Made by a program: the position numbers and the translations under genes. The notes below the pieces were generated by a model. It was not told the origin of the DNA and did not search any database. It saw only the letters and a program-made list of their open reading frames with translations. A DNA stretch of 64,000 bases. It comes from Paenibacillus guangzhouensis (GTDB lineage: Bacteria > Bacillota > Bacilli > Paenibacillales > Paenibacillaceae). The stretch covers positions 6,111,501 through 6,175,500 of the forward strand of contig NZ_CP045293.1 of the NCBI RefSeq assembly GCF_009363075.1, written 5' to 3'. Positions 26,853-36,178 of the stretch are shown here, one piece after another (within the stretch, counting starts at the first letter, position 1; each line of letters starts with the position of its first letter).

Positions 26853-27761
26853 ATGCTCGGCTTAGAATACTTTAGCTTCTCAGATTTATGGAGTCCTTGG
26901 TTTTTAATACTTATGATCGCGATTACCGCTGCGTACTTTGTGATCATCGGTCCGCTTCGTGCACGATTTGCTGAAGAAGGGACAACGAAGGTAGGGCAGA
27001 AGATTTGCTTTGTGGCCGGGATGGTATTGTTCTATTTGGCGCAAGGCGGTCCGATCAGTTTTTTAAGCCATTTGATGTTCACGTTCCACATGCTTGCGAT
27101 GGCATTATCTTATATTATTGTGCCGCCGCTCATTATTCTTGGTATTCCGACATGGCTATGGCGTTCGATGTTCCGCTACCGCCCGCTGCATAAATTGAAG
27201 TTTCTCATGCACCCGATTTTCACAGCCGTATTGTTCAATGCGCTGTTCTCGCTCTATCATGTTCCGGCTGTTCACGATTATGTCATGCTTCATTTTGTAG
27301 TCCATCGGATCTATTATGTGGTATTATTAATTACCTCAATGATGATGTGGTGGCCAATTCTCAGCCCGATTCCGGGCGGCAAGCTGCAGGATGTTAGTAA
27401 GATGGCGTATATCTTTGTGAATAGTGTATTGATTACACCGGCCTGTGCTTTGATTATTTTTGCAGGAGAGCCGATGTATGCGACTTATAACGATCCCAAT
27501 GTATGGGCTCAGGCCATGGGTTATTGCTTCTCGGGCGACCCGAAGGTACTGCTCGAGTTGTTCGATGGACCGACGTTCTTCAATATTCTAGATCCGATGC
27601 AAGACCAACAAGTGGGCGGCATTATGATGAAGTTCATTCAGGAGCTTGTTAACGGGTCTGCGCTCGCGTATATCTTCTACCACTGGGTGAGAAGAGAGAG
27701 TCGCGACGATGATATGGACGAACTACCTTTGGTAGGCTCGGAGAATTGGAATAAAGCATAA
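26853..27761 (+). CDS. ctaG: Cytochrome c oxidase assembly factor CtaG (caa3_CtaG family)
   Basis: This 302-residue membrane protein has about seven helices and matches the caa3_CtaG family needed for caa3 oxidase assembly in Bacillus. FHMLAMALSYIIVPPLIILG and the YHVPAVHDYVMLH segment are characteristic; the His residues could handle copper. ATG 26853 follows AAGGAGGGA. It is separated from ctaF by a terminator, so it has its own promoter in the 150-base gap, which I could not define. Confidence 0.92.
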   Translation: MLGLEYFSFSDLWSPWFLILMIAITAAYFVIIGPLRARFAEEGTTKVGQKICFVAGMVLFYLAQGGPISFLSHLMFTFHMLAMALSYIIVPPLIILGIPTWLWRSMFRYRPLHKLKFLMHPIFTAVLFNALFSLYHVPAVHDYVMLHFVVHRIYYVVLLITSMMMWWPILSPIPGGKLQDVSKMAYIFVNSVLITPACALIIFAGEPMYATYNDPNVWAQAMGYCFSGDPKVLLELFDGPTFFNILDPMQDQQVGGIMMKFIQELVNGSALAYIFYHWVRRESRDDDMDELPLVGSENWNKA

Positions 27762-27789
27762 GGGATGAGGAGTAGAACGGAGGGTTCGC

Positions 27790-28254
27790 GTGGATATTTT
27801 TACAATTTTTCCGACGATTAGTACAAGTTTTATTGTCATTAGTGCGATCCTAGTCGCGATTGGCTGGGTACAGATTATTAAGGGCAAGCGCAAGGCGCAT
27901 GAGAAGACGATGATTGCCGGTGCGATTGCAGCGTTATTGTTCTTCATCATCTACATGTCGCGGACGATCTTTGTCGGCAACACGGCATGGGGCGGTCCGG
28001 ATGATTTGAAGCTATACTATCATGTATTTCTGATCTTCCACATCGTGCTTGCGACGGTTGCAGCGGTGTTCGGTCTAACGACACTTACCTTAGCCTTTAA
28101 GAAGAACTTCGGGAAGCACCGTAAATGGGGTCGCGTCACAGCCGTGACATGGTTCTTTACCGCCATTACAGGCGTAGCAGTCTATGTATTGCTGTATGTC
28201 CTCTATCCAGGTGGTCATACCAAACCTGTGATTGATGCGATTTTTGGTCTATAA
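27790..28254 (+). CDS. ctaM: DUF420 membrane protein (CtaM/YozB-like oxidase assembly factor)
   Basis: This 154-residue protein has four membrane helices and matches DUF420. In staphylococci the DUF420 protein CtaM is needed for heme A-containing oxidase activity. Conserved His residues (YYHVFLIFHIVLA) could bind metal or heme. The start is GTG 27790 after GGAGGGTT. It lies 28 bases after ctaG in the same unit, in keeping with an assembly role. Confidence 0.83.
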   Translation: MDIFTIFPTISTSFIVISAILVAIGWVQIIKGKRKAHEKTMIAGAIAALLFFIIYMSRTIFVGNTAWGGPDDLKLYYHVFLIFHIVLATVAAVFGLTTLTLAFKKNFGKHRKWGRVTAVTWFFTAITGVAVYVLLYVLYPGGHTKPVIDAIFGL

Positions 28255-28273
28255 TATCTATCCCTATCGAAAT

Positions 28274-28317
28274 AAAGCCGATGGACTCTTGTGTGACAAG
28301 AGCTCATCGGCTTTTTT
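28274..28317. terminator. Terminator between ctaM and the POT transporter gene
   Basis: AAAGCCGATG and CTCTTGT pair with ACAAGAG and CATCGGCTTT, followed by a run of T. A-rich bases upstream allow use from both sides. Confidence 0.9.
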
Positions 28318-28334
28318 GTATATCGCATGAGATG

Positions 28335-29720
28335 CTATTTGGCCATCCGTGTCAACGTCTTCGACAGCATCAGAAGAACAAGTCCGAGGGCAATCGATAG
28401 ACCGCCAATGATACTAAAGACATTGAAGTAACCAAGCGTATTGATCTTCGAAGCGAACTGACCGCCGACGATATTCGCAATGCCCGTACTTGCCAGCCAT
28501 ACCCCCATAAGCAGCGATGTAAGCTTCACCGGAGCGATTTTGTTCACGAGGGACAAGCCGACAGGGGATAAGAAGAGTTCACCTACCGTATGGAAGAAGT
28601 ACGTCGCTATAATGAATAGAATGTTCGCCTTCTCCGTGATATGCGCGCTATCACTGCCTGTCCGAAGCACCGCCATAAGGAGCACGGTGTATCCGACACC
28701 GAGCAGGATCATGCCAAGGCCCATTTTTGTCGGTGCGCTAAGGTCGCCACGTTTGCGATGTGAGAGCTTCAGCCAGAGCGTCGATACGACGGGTGCAAGC
28801 AGGATGACGAACGCTGGGTTAATGGACTGGAACCATGAGGTTGGGACCTCCCAACCGAAGATCGTCTTGTCGATAAATTGATTCGTATAGAGCGTGAGCA
28901 AGCTGCCGGCTTGTTCGAATCCAGCCCAGAAGAAGATGACAAAGCAGGTAATGATCAGAATAACCGCCGTCCGCTGTTTTTCTTTTGGCGTAAGCGGGGT
29001 CGTGATCTTCTTGCCGCCCTTGTTGATCGAAGCCATTGTGATCACTGGTTTCGTGCCGAGGTCGCCCAAATATCGCGGCGCAAGCATATTGAAAATAATT
29101 TGCCCAATGACCATCCCGATACTCGAGGCAAGGAATCCGTATTTGTAGCCGTAGACAATCGTATCCATCATGCTGGTCTTGAAGTATTGCTCCGCAAGAT
29201 AACCGCAGATGAGCGGAGAGATCAATGAACCGACATTAATCCCCATATAGAAAATAGTATAGGCCGAGTCGATTCTTCGGTCATTTTTCGGGTATAAGTC
29301 CCCGACAAGGGTAGAGATATTCGGCTTGAAGAAGCCGTTCCCGATAATGATGAGTGCAAGGCCGATATATAGCGCAGACACCGTCTGCGAAGCGAATAAC
29401 GCGAAGTTCCCGATCGCAATGGCGATCCCGCCGATCGTGATGGCCTTGCGTCGACCGAGGTACCGGTCCGTCAGATAACCTCCAAGCAGCGGCGTGAAAT
29501 AACAAGCTCCAGTGAAGAACCCGTAGACGGAAATGGCCGAGCTCTCAGAGAATCCGAGTCCACCGCTAATAAGTGCTGCAGTTAGGTAGAGGACGAGCAT
29601 TGCACGCATGCCGTAGTAGCTGAATCGTTCCCACATCTCTGTGAAGAACAGAATATACAACCCTGGCGGATGTTTCTCCTTGGTTAATGGGTTAGGAAGG
29701 TCTGATGGTTGGGTGGTCAA
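28335..29720 (-). CDS. Proton-dependent oligopeptide transporter (POT/DtpT family)
   Basis: This 461-residue protein has twelve or more membrane helices and the POT signature: EMWERFSYYGMRAMLVLYL in helix one (ExxERFxYYG) and GGYLTDRYLGRR in the first loop. It imports di- and tripeptides with protons. The start is TTG 29720 after AAGGAGGAA. It is a single gene convergent with ctaM. DtpT is the likely family name in Firmicutes. Confidence 0.88.
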   Translation of the reverse strand: MTTQPSDLPNPLTKEKHPPGLYILFFTEMWERFSYYGMRAMLVLYLTAALISGGLGFSESSAISVYGFFTGACYFTPLLGGYLTDRYLGRRKAITIGGIAIAIGNFALFASQTVSALYIGLALIIIGNGFFKPNISTLVGDLYPKNDRRIDSAYTIFYMGINVGSLISPLICGYLAEQYFKTSMMDTIVYGYKYGFLASSIGMVIGQIIFNMLAPRYLGDLGTKPVITMASINKGGKKITTPLTPKEKQRTAVILIITCFVIFFWAGFEQAGSLLTLYTNQFIDKTIFGWEVPTSWFQSINPAFVILLAPVVSTLWLKLSHRKRGDLSAPTKMGLGMILLGVGYTVLLMAVLRTGSDSAHITEKANILFIIATYFFHTVGELFLSPVGLSLVNKIAPVKLTSLLMGVWLASTGIANIVGGQFASKINTLGYFNVFSIIGGLSIALGLVLLMLSKTLTRMAK

Positions 29721-30109
29721 TGATGGTTCCTCCTTCTCATGCTGTATACATTAGAACATTACAACTTTAGCGTACGAAATCTATGATTTAATTATAGTTG
29801 TCGATTTTAGATGGTTATATGACCGTCAGTCAAGGAAATACAGCACACGCAGAGAAGGTTAAATTTTGGAATAACCAAATATACTGAATCTATTTATGAT
29901 GAAGGATAACCAGAATATCTTGATATGACTAGAGATGGTGACGCTTACGTAAAATGATGAAAATAAAGCAAAAAATTTTTCCAATTCATTGGTGGAAAGT
30001 GTTGACAGTGTGATAAGCACACTATATACTGTGTATAAAGATATATACAGTATAAACACTAACTGAGACATATATAGACTCAACTCATTGGACTGAAAGG
30101 ATGATATTC
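29721..30109. promoter_or_regulatory. Divergent region between the POT gene and the exporter island
   Basis: These 389 bases contain no credible gene. A TATAAT on the minus strand (near 29795) could serve the POT gene. The right part has a strong plus-strand promoter with a palindrome, listed separately. The middle part is AT-rich without clear signals. Confidence 0.5.
30002..30054 (+). promoter_or_regulatory. Strong promoter with overlapping GntR-type operator
   Basis: TTGACA at 30002-30007 and TATACT at 30025-30030 are spaced by 17 bases. The spacer itself is an inverted repeat, GTGTG-ATAAG-CACAC. From the -10 on, TATACTGTGTATA (30025-30037) is mirrored by TATATACAGTATA (30042-30054) around AAGA. 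The palindrome covers the -10 and start point, so a bound repressor would block transcription. The GntR regulator encoded at 30876 is the obvious candidate. Confidence 0.75.
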
Positions 30110-30832
30110 GTGCAAGTAATGCGAGACGCGTGGTTTCTAACGAAATCGGAATATGGGGGACTGCGATATAAAAATGTAATCTCTGTGATCATGATTGCCT
30201 ATATCACATTCATGTCCATTCCGTTAACGCATAGCGTTCTCCCGGTGGATGAAGAAACGTCACTTGCTTACTTATTCATCGATTTTTACTTTTTAACGAT
30301 GGTGCCGATCCTCGGGTTTATTTTGAACAAGAAGTCCTTTAATTATCATCGCGATGATAGCTACACCGTGAACTTGGCGCATACGCGAACGATGCCGGTC
30401 TCGTTCGAGGTGATCATGACCAGCCGGATCATTCAGTTGATTCTGCCGTTGCTGGTGAATGGAACGATCTTCTTCACCGCGCAGTATTTGTTCGCGGAAC
30501 GATTGTTCGACGGCATGACGGTACCGCAGTATATAAGTTATACATCGATATGGCTTGGATATGCAGTGCTAACCTCGGCAGTATACATTTTTGTAGAAAT
30601 GACGCGCAGCGGCAAGACATATCTCGCGGTGACCGTGGTGCTTATGGTATTGAACATAGCAGCAGCACTTATCTGTTGGTTCGCCAAGGTCAGCATCCTC
30701 GTGTTGACGGTGGACATCGCGAAGCAGCATCCGCTCTTATCGCCGGTCCTGATGTTCATTGCAGCTGGGTGCGTGATGTTCCTTACCGTCAAGGGAATCA
30801 GAAGAAAGCTGAAGACACGCGATTTGATGTAA
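30110..30832 (+). CDS. Membrane protein, probable ABC exporter subunit
   Basis: This 240-residue protein has about six membrane helices and a charged cytoplasmic loop (NKKSFNYHRDDSYTVNLAHT). It has no family signature I can name, but its size and place next to a YtrB-like ATPase suggest an ABC-2-type permease. GTG 30110 follows AAAGGATGA; an ATG at 30101 is embedded in that site. It is the first gene behind the regulated promoter at 30002. Confidence 0.6.
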   Translation: MQVMRDAWFLTKSEYGGLRYKNVISVIMIAYITFMSIPLTHSVLPVDEETSLAYLFIDFYFLTMVPILGFILNKKSFNYHRDDSYTVNLAHTRTMPVSFEVIMTSRIIQLILPLLVNGTIFFTAQYLFAERLFDGMTVPQYISYTSIWLGYAVLTSAVYIFVEMTRSGKTYLAVTVVLMVLNIAAALICWFAKVSILVLTVDIAKQHPLLSPVLMFIAAGCVMFLTVKGIRRKLKTRDLM

Positions 30833-30875
30833 CGCTTCTATCGTATAAGAGACTCCGAAGAGAAGAGGTGGGAAG

Positions 30876-31265
30876 GTGTGGATCCCCATTCAATTAAATG
30901 AGAATAGTGCAGAGCCATTGTACCATCAGATCGAAGTACAGCTTCGTTCTTTGATTCTTAGCGGCCAAGTGGAGGAGGGAACATTATTGCCGTCGATTCG
31001 GGAGTTCGCGAACGATCTGAAATGCAGCGTGATCACTGTTCGTCGGGTCTATCAGGATCTGGAGTCCGAAGGGCTGCTGCGGACGAAGCAAGGCACGGGG
31101 ACCTTCGTAGCGAAGGTCGGATCGGATGAGCGGGATCGGCATCGCCGGACGGCGGTCGTAGAGGCGATGGAGGCCGCGGTGGATGTCGGAATGCAAGTGC
31201 AATGTACGAAGGATGACCTGAAGTCGATCTTCCAAGAGGTTTTGGATGCGAAATATAAGGGTTAG
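30876..31265 (+). CDS. GntR-family regulator, YtrA subfamily
   Basis: This 129-residue protein has an N-terminal GntR winged helix (residues about 12-75; GTLLPSIREFANDLKCSVITV and YQDLESEGLLRTKQGTGTFV) and a short C-terminal helical tail, the YtrA layout, without a large ligand domain. YtrA-type repressors control neighbouring ABC exporters and respond to envelope-active compounds or peptides. It starts with GTG and lies between the membrane protein and the first ATPase of the unit. It probably acts on the palindrome at 30025-30054. Confidence 0.87.
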   Translation: MWIPIQLNENSAEPLYHQIEVQLRSLILSGQVEEGTLLPSIREFANDLKCSVITVRRVYQDLESEGLLRTKQGTGTFVAKVGSDERDRHRRTAVVEAMEAAVDVGMQVQCTKDDLKSIFQEVLDAKYKG

Positions 31266-31301
31266 CACACAGGCTGTGATGATGGGATATGGGGTGAGTT
31301 G

Positions 31302-32198
31302 ATGGAAGAGCTGGTTGTTCGGATGAGAGGGATCGTGAAGGAGCGAGGCAAGCTTCAAATCGGTCCGATGGATGTAGATTTTCCTGGCGGTTATGTAACG
31401 GCGATCGTCGGGTCTAATGGCTCGGGGAAGAGCACGCTGATGAATATGGTGATGCAGATCGTACATCCGGATCAAGGGCAGATCGAGCTGTTAGGCCATA
31501 CACTCGCTGGTGAACATCAGTGGGAACTGAAGAAGCGGATTGGCTATGTGATGGAGAAATCGTGGCAGGACCAGAACGGAGATACGCTCGAGATGATCGC
31601 CGGACAGATGAAATATTGGTATCCAACCTGGAATCAGGCGCTCTATGAACGGCTTATTGACGTATTTGAGATCGATCCAAAGCAGCGGTTCAATAAGATG
31701 TCCAAAGGAACGAGAAGGAAATGCGAGTTCATTATCGGTTTCGTCCATGAACCGGATCTGCTGCTGCTCGACGAGCCGTCCTCAGGACTCGATCCGCTGT
31801 CGTGGAGGGTCATGATGGATGAGATTCGAGCATATATGGAGGGTGGGGATCGCGCCGTCATTCTGGCCTCCCATATTATCGATGAAGTGAAGCGATTAGC
31901 CGATTATGTCATCTTCATGCATCGTGGGAAGCTGCTAGGCCGATATGAGAAGGATCAGTTGACCGATGATTGGAAGGCATTATGGGTGGAAGCGGGTCCG
32001 GAGGTGGATCGCGAATCGTTTCGAAGGCTCGGTGGCGTGATCACGCTGGAGAATGAAGGTCGAAACGTCGTTAAAATCATAACGTTAGATGTATCGATGA
32101 CGGAAAAAGCGCTAGAACAATCGGGCTTTCATGTTATGCGAACAAGTGGTTTAGACCTTGATGAAATTTTCACGTATTTGATTCAGCAACAAGTTTAA
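31302..32198 (+). CDS. ABC ATPase, YtrB-like
   Basis: This 298-residue ATPase has Walker A GSNGSGKSTL, signature MSKGTRRKCE and Walker B LLLLDEPSSGLD. The WYPTWNQALYERLIDVF segment is typical of YtrB/EcsA-like exporters in Bacilli. The ATG follows GGGGTGAG; an adjacent TTG at 31299 is possible. It probably pairs with the membrane protein at 30110. Confidence 0.82.
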   Translation: MEELVVRMRGIVKERGKLQIGPMDVDFPGGYVTAIVGSNGSGKSTLMNMVMQIVHPDQGQIELLGHTLAGEHQWELKKRIGYVMEKSWQDQNGDTLEMIAGQMKYWYPTWNQALYERLIDVFEIDPKQRFNKMSKGTRRKCEFIIGFVHEPDLLLLDEPSSGLDPLSWRVMMDEIRAYMEGGDRAVILASHIIDEVKRLADYVIFMHRGKLLGRYEKDQLTDDWKALWVEAGPEVDRESFRRLGGVITLENEGRNVVKIITLDVSMTEKALEQSGFHVMRTSGLDLDEIFTYLIQQQV

Positions 32199-32236
32199 AA
32201 TCATAGGGAAAGAAATCGGATGAGGAGGTTCATGGA

Positions 32237-33139
32237 ATGAAGGCATTGCAATTGGAGCAAGTGGTCAAAGTCTATGGGGACAAACGCGCGGTGAACGGCA
32301 TCAATCTGGAAGTGGGCAAGGGAGAGATTTATGGACTGTTAGGAGCCAATGGTGCGGGGAAAACAACGACCATGCGGATGGTACTAGGGCTGATCTACCC
32401 GGATGAAGGCCAAATTCGGTATAACGGGAAGGGTTATGGCAAGGCATTGAATGGCATAATGGGCTATTTGCCGGAGGAGCGGGGCTTGTATCCGAAGATT
32501 AAGGTCAGCGAACAGCTCATCTATCTGGCACAACTGCGCGGGATGTCGAAATCGGATGCGGACCGCAGCTTGAAATACTGGCTTGAGCGCTTTAATGTAC
32601 CGGAATATTACGATAAGAAGATCGAAGAGTTGTCCAAAGGGAATCAGCAGAAGATGCAGTTCATTGCAGCGGTGATCCATAAACCGCAGTTCATCATTAT
32701 GGATGAGGCGTTCAGCGGCCTTGACCCGGTCAATGTCGAGCTGTTGAAGGAGACGGTCAAAGAGGTTCGTGACGGTGGAGCAACCATTCTGTTCTCGACA
32801 CACCGCATGGAGCATGTCGAAGAGCTGTGCCAGAACATTACGATTCTGCACAAATCGAATACGGTGCTACAAGGGAATCTGAAGGAGATCAAGCGCCAAT
32901 TCCCACGTGAGAGCGTCATTCTTGGGACGGACGGCGAAGTGACAGACTTACACAAGATTGCAGGCGTAACGAGCGTGGACCGATCGGAGATCGGATATAA
33001 AATCGGTATTTCCGACGAGCGGGCAGCACAGGAAATTCTAAGATTAGCGATGCAGCAGCGGACGGTAAGCCGCTTTGAAGTGGTGGAACCGACATTGAAC
33101 CAAATCTTTATTAAGGCGGTGGGTGAGCGTCATGAGTAA
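32237..33139 (+). CDS. ABC ATPase, NatA/YhaQ-like
   Basis: This 300-residue ATPase has Walker A GANGAGKTTT, a signature near LSKGNQQKMQ and Walker B FIIMDEAFSGLD. It has the C-terminal domain of NatA/YhaQ-type exporters (sodium or drug efflux). It starts with GAGGAGG and overlaps the next gene's start by eight bases. The next gene is its permease. Confidence 0.85.
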   Translation: MKALQLEQVVKVYGDKRAVNGINLEVGKGEIYGLLGANGAGKTTTMRMVLGLIYPDEGQIRYNGKGYGKALNGIMGYLPEERGLYPKIKVSEQLIYLAQLRGMSKSDADRSLKYWLERFNVPEYYDKKIEELSKGNQQKMQFIAAVIHKPQFIIMDEAFSGLDPVNVELLKETVKEVRDGGATILFSTHRMEHVEELCQNITILHKSNTVLQGNLKEIKRQFPRESVILGTDGEVTDLHKIAGVTSVDRSEIGYKIGISDERAAQEILRLAMQQRTVSRFEVVEPTLNQIFIKAVGERHE

Positions 33140-34436
33140 TTTGAAGACAATCGTTGGCTTTACCTATAAAAATAAAGTAAGAACCAAATCGTTCATCGTG
33201 ACGACGATTATTCTGCTCCTGCTCGTTTCGGCAGGAATCAACAGTCTGTATGTGATGTCCTTGTTCAATAATAAAGACGAAGGCCCGGCTAAAGCGGAAG
33301 TCGTCGGTATGTACCTCGACACGGCAGGGATTGCGGAATCACTGAAGGGCCAATTCGCGAAGCAGCCGAACGCGAACATCTCGCTCCAAGTCTATGAGGG
33401 TTCCGTAGACCCGGCGACGGATGAAGCGAAGCTGAAGCAGGATCTTGCCGGGAAGAAGATCACAGGGTATTTGGTCTTAAGCGGTGGCGAGAACGGTAAA
33501 TTCCCGAAATTCATCTATAAATCGAGCAATATCCGTGTCACCGGCGATTCGCTGACGAGATCGCTCGAGACGGCGCTCACGGCGGTAAAGATGGATTTCA
33601 TCGTTGCGGATACGCTAAGCGAATCGCAGAAGCAGCAGCTCGCTGAGCCGATTGCGATGGATCTGGAACAAGTAGCTGTCAATGAAGGCAATGCCGGAAC
33701 GAATCAGACGCAGGAGCAGAAGGTCGCTGCCTATATTCTGGTGTATGTCATGCTCTTCCTGTTCTTCATGACGGCCTATATGACCGGCAATATGATTGCA
33801 GCAGAAGTGACGGCGGAGAAGAGCTCGCGTATTATGGAGATCTTGATTACGAGCGTGTCGCCGCTGTCCCAAATGTTCGGGAAGGTCATCGGTATGTTCC
33901 TGGTCGGTCTGACGCAGATTGCGGTCTTCGTTGTGACCGTCGTCGTGAATTTAAGCTTGCCGCATAACCTCGCAATTCTACAAGAATACCATATCGACAT
34001 GTCGGAGATTGATCCGATGCTCTTGATCTATGGCATTCTATTCTATATTCTAGGTTACTTCTTGTTCGCCGTGCTGTTCGCAGCGATCGGCTCGATGGTG
34101 AGCCGCACCGAAGAGCTGGGTCAGGCGATTATGCCAATCACGTTCGTATCGCTCGCGGCATTCTATATCAGCATGTTCAGCATCTCGACGCCGAACACGA
34201 TGCTCGTGAAGGTGGCGTCGTTCATCCCGTTCACCTCACCGACATCGATGATCTTACGTCTAGGTCTTGGTGAAGTGGCTTACTGGGAAGTATGGCTCTC
34301 AATCGTCTTCTTGCTTGTGGCCATCTTCATCTGCGGCTGGCTCTCTGCCAAGATCTATCGCACCGGCGTGTTGATGTACGGCAAGCGCCCAACGTGGAAA
34401 GAGCTTCGCAAGGCGATGAAGGCGTATAAGATTTAA
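33132..34436 (+). CDS. ABC exporter permease, NatB/YhaP-like
   Basis: This 434-residue protein has one N-terminal helix, a large extracytoplasmic region (about 45-200) and five C-terminal helices, the NatB/YhaP layout. The EVTAEKSSRIMEILITSVSP segment is the cytoplasmic coupling part typical of this family. ATG 33132 lies within the end of the ATPase gene. Known relatives export sodium or toxic compounds; the substrate here is undetermined. Confidence 0.84.
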   Translation: MSNLKTIVGFTYKNKVRTKSFIVTTIILLLLVSAGINSLYVMSLFNNKDEGPAKAEVVGMYLDTAGIAESLKGQFAKQPNANISLQVYEGSVDPATDEAKLKQDLAGKKITGYLVLSGGENGKFPKFIYKSSNIRVTGDSLTRSLETALTAVKMDFIVADTLSESQKQQLAEPIAMDLEQVAVNEGNAGTNQTQEQKVAAYILVYVMLFLFFMTAYMTGNMIAAEVTAEKSSRIMEILITSVSPLSQMFGKVIGMFLVGLTQIAVFVVTVVVNLSLPHNLAILQEYHIDMSEIDPMLLIYGILFYILGYFLFAVLFAAIGSMVSRTEELGQAIMPITFVSLAAFYISMFSISTPNTMLVKVASFIPFTSPTSMILRLGLGEVAYWEVWLSIVFLLVAIFICGWLSAKIYRTGVLMYGKRPTWKELRKAMKAYKI

Positions 34437-34454
34437 GGATCATATCATAATTTG

Positions 34455-34486
34455 CACCGCGCGCAGCTTCCAGCGCGCGGTGTTTT
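34455..34486 (+). terminator. Terminator after the NatB-like gene
   Basis: CACCGCGCGC and GCGCGCGGTG form a perfect 10-bp stem, followed by TTTT. It splits the exporter island into two transcription units. Confidence 0.88.
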
Positions 34487-34529
34487 GCTGTATGACGGAG
34501 TGCTAACTACGAATGATAGGAGTGAGAGG

Positions 34530-35381
34530 ATGCCGAACCTTCTAGAGATAGAAAATATCAGCAAATCATTTGGCAACAAAGTTGTCTTGAAAAATGTGTC
34601 ATTCCATGTGCCGTCTGGATCTATTGTCGGCTTCATTGGTGATAACGGGGCTGGAAAATCAACGACATTTAAAGCCGTACTCGGATTAATTTCTAAAGAT
34701 AGCGGTACAGTTAAACTATTTGGCGAAGAAAATATCAATCAACATGTCAAGATGAAGGAAAAGATCGGCGTTGTATTTGATGCGATGAATCTGCCGGCTC
34801 ATCTTACCATCAAACAACTCAACAACGTTTTTAAGCGGCTGTATGATGCTTGGGATCAAGACAATTTTGATCGATTAGTCCATGCTTTCTCTTTACCTGT
34901 TGATAAAAAAGTGAATACATTCTCGCGTGGAATGTCCATGAAACTGTCTGTAGCGGTGGCGCTGTCCCATCATGCACAATTATTAATCCTAGATGAAGCG
35001 ACGGGAGGGCTTGATCCCTCATCAAGGGAAGCGTTGCTAGAAGAATTACAACATTTTGTACGTAACCGTAACGGCGGTATCTTGCTGTCTTCTCATATTA
35101 TGAGTGATGTGGAGAAAATCGCTAGCCATCTTGTCGTGATCAAAGATGGAGAAATTGTATTAAATGAAGAGAAACATAAGGTTTTTGAAAGTTATGCGAT
35201 TGCAGATATAGATGAGGAACAACTAACGTTAATCAACAAAGATATCGTTGTCGCGAAAAGGAACCATGGTTCTTATATCAGTGTACTTGTATCTGATAGT
35301 CGGGAATTATCAAAGGAGATAACTTCTAAACCCATTACCATGGAAGAACTGAGTGTCTTGTTAACAAGGAGTGAAAAATAA
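34530..35381 (+). CDS. ABC ATPase, YtrB/PmtA-like
   Basis: This 283-residue ATPase has Walker A GDNGAGKSTT, signature FSRGMSMKLS and Walker B LLILDEATGGLD, and the RLYDAWDQDNFDRLVHAF segment of YtrB-type transporters. ATG 34530 follows AGGAGTGAGAGG. Its stop is directly followed by the GTG of its permease. This pair looks more AT-rich than the flanking genes. Similar pairs export phenol-soluble modulins in staphylococci (PmtAB), but this is only a family resemblance. Confidence 0.82.
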   Translation: MPNLLEIENISKSFGNKVVLKNVSFHVPSGSIVGFIGDNGAGKSTTFKAVLGLISKDSGTVKLFGEENINQHVKMKEKIGVVFDAMNLPAHLTIKQLNNVFKRLYDAWDQDNFDRLVHAFSLPVDKKVNTFSRGMSMKLSVAVALSHHAQLLILDEATGGLDPSSREALLEELQHFVRNRNGGILLSSHIMSDVEKIASHLVVIKDGEIVLNEEKHKVFESYAIADIDEEQLTLINKDIVVAKRNHGSYISVLVSDSRELSKEITSKPITMEELSVLLTRSEK

Positions 35382-36029
35382 GTGAGAGGTTTAATATTGA
35401 CCAACTATTACCTCGTTTATCGAAGTTTATTTGCATACATAGGTATAGCTATTTTGGTGTCAGGTTTGATTTTTTATTTTGGGGAACCGTCCATGTACCA
35501 TTTTGTGGCGATGATAACGATCTTATTGATCGCGGCGCCCGCGATTGAGGTGATTAAGTATGAGGGGAAGTCGGGTTACGACAAGTACGTTCTGACGTTG
35601 CCAGTGACGAGAAGGCATGTCGTGCAGAGTCACTATCTTTTTTATTTTTTCGTTGTCATGATCGGCATGCTGTTATCGTTTGGTTTATTTTATGGCTATG
35701 GCCAAATGTCAGCTGCGCCCGTTGATGGGGTGTTCAAGACGGTCATGTTAGGGACGTTCATCGTTCTTTTTGCCGGCGCAATCGCGTATCCGCTCCTCTA
35801 TGTGTTTGGGTCGGAAAAATCAGATGCGATTTCGATTGGAGGCGCGGTCGGGGGGCTTTTCGTTGCGTTTGGATTACAAGGCTTGATTAACGATCTCATC
35901 GCACAACCACCGCTGTCCAATATCAATCCATCGATATCGGCTCCAGTTGCATATGCAATCATAGGCGTTATCCTATATATTCTTTCCTTTTTTATTTCTC
36001 TGGTTATCTATCAACGGAAAGAATTTTAG
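35382..36029 (+). CDS. ABC-2 permease, PmtB-like
   Basis: This 215-residue protein has six membrane helices and a cytoplasmic segment KYEGKSGYDKYVLTLPVTRR that matches the ABC2_membrane_5 type of permease found in PmtB and similar exporters. The GTG start touches the ATPase stop codon, with AAGGAG upstream. The gene ends in a stretch without a clear terminator. Confidence 0.78.
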   Translation: MRGLILTNYYLVYRSLFAYIGIAILVSGLIFYFGEPSMYHFVAMITILLIAAPAIEVIKYEGKSGYDKYVLTLPVTRRHVVQSHYLFYFFVVMIGMLLSFGLFYGYGQMSAAPVDGVFKTVMLGTFIVLFAGAIAYPLLYVFGSEKSDAISIGGAVGGLFVAFGLQGLINDLIAQPPLSNINPSISAPVAYAIIGVILYILSFFISLVIYQRKEF

Positions 36030-36178
36030 TATACGCACCAACCCTCTTATCCCCAAAAATAACAGGATAGTTCAGGTTTGATCTAGATAATTCATTTTAT
36101 CTGCGATTATAATCCTTTACGATAGAGGTATGGATTGAAAATTATATCGCTGCTAGAGCGAAGGGAGAAGGGGAAATC

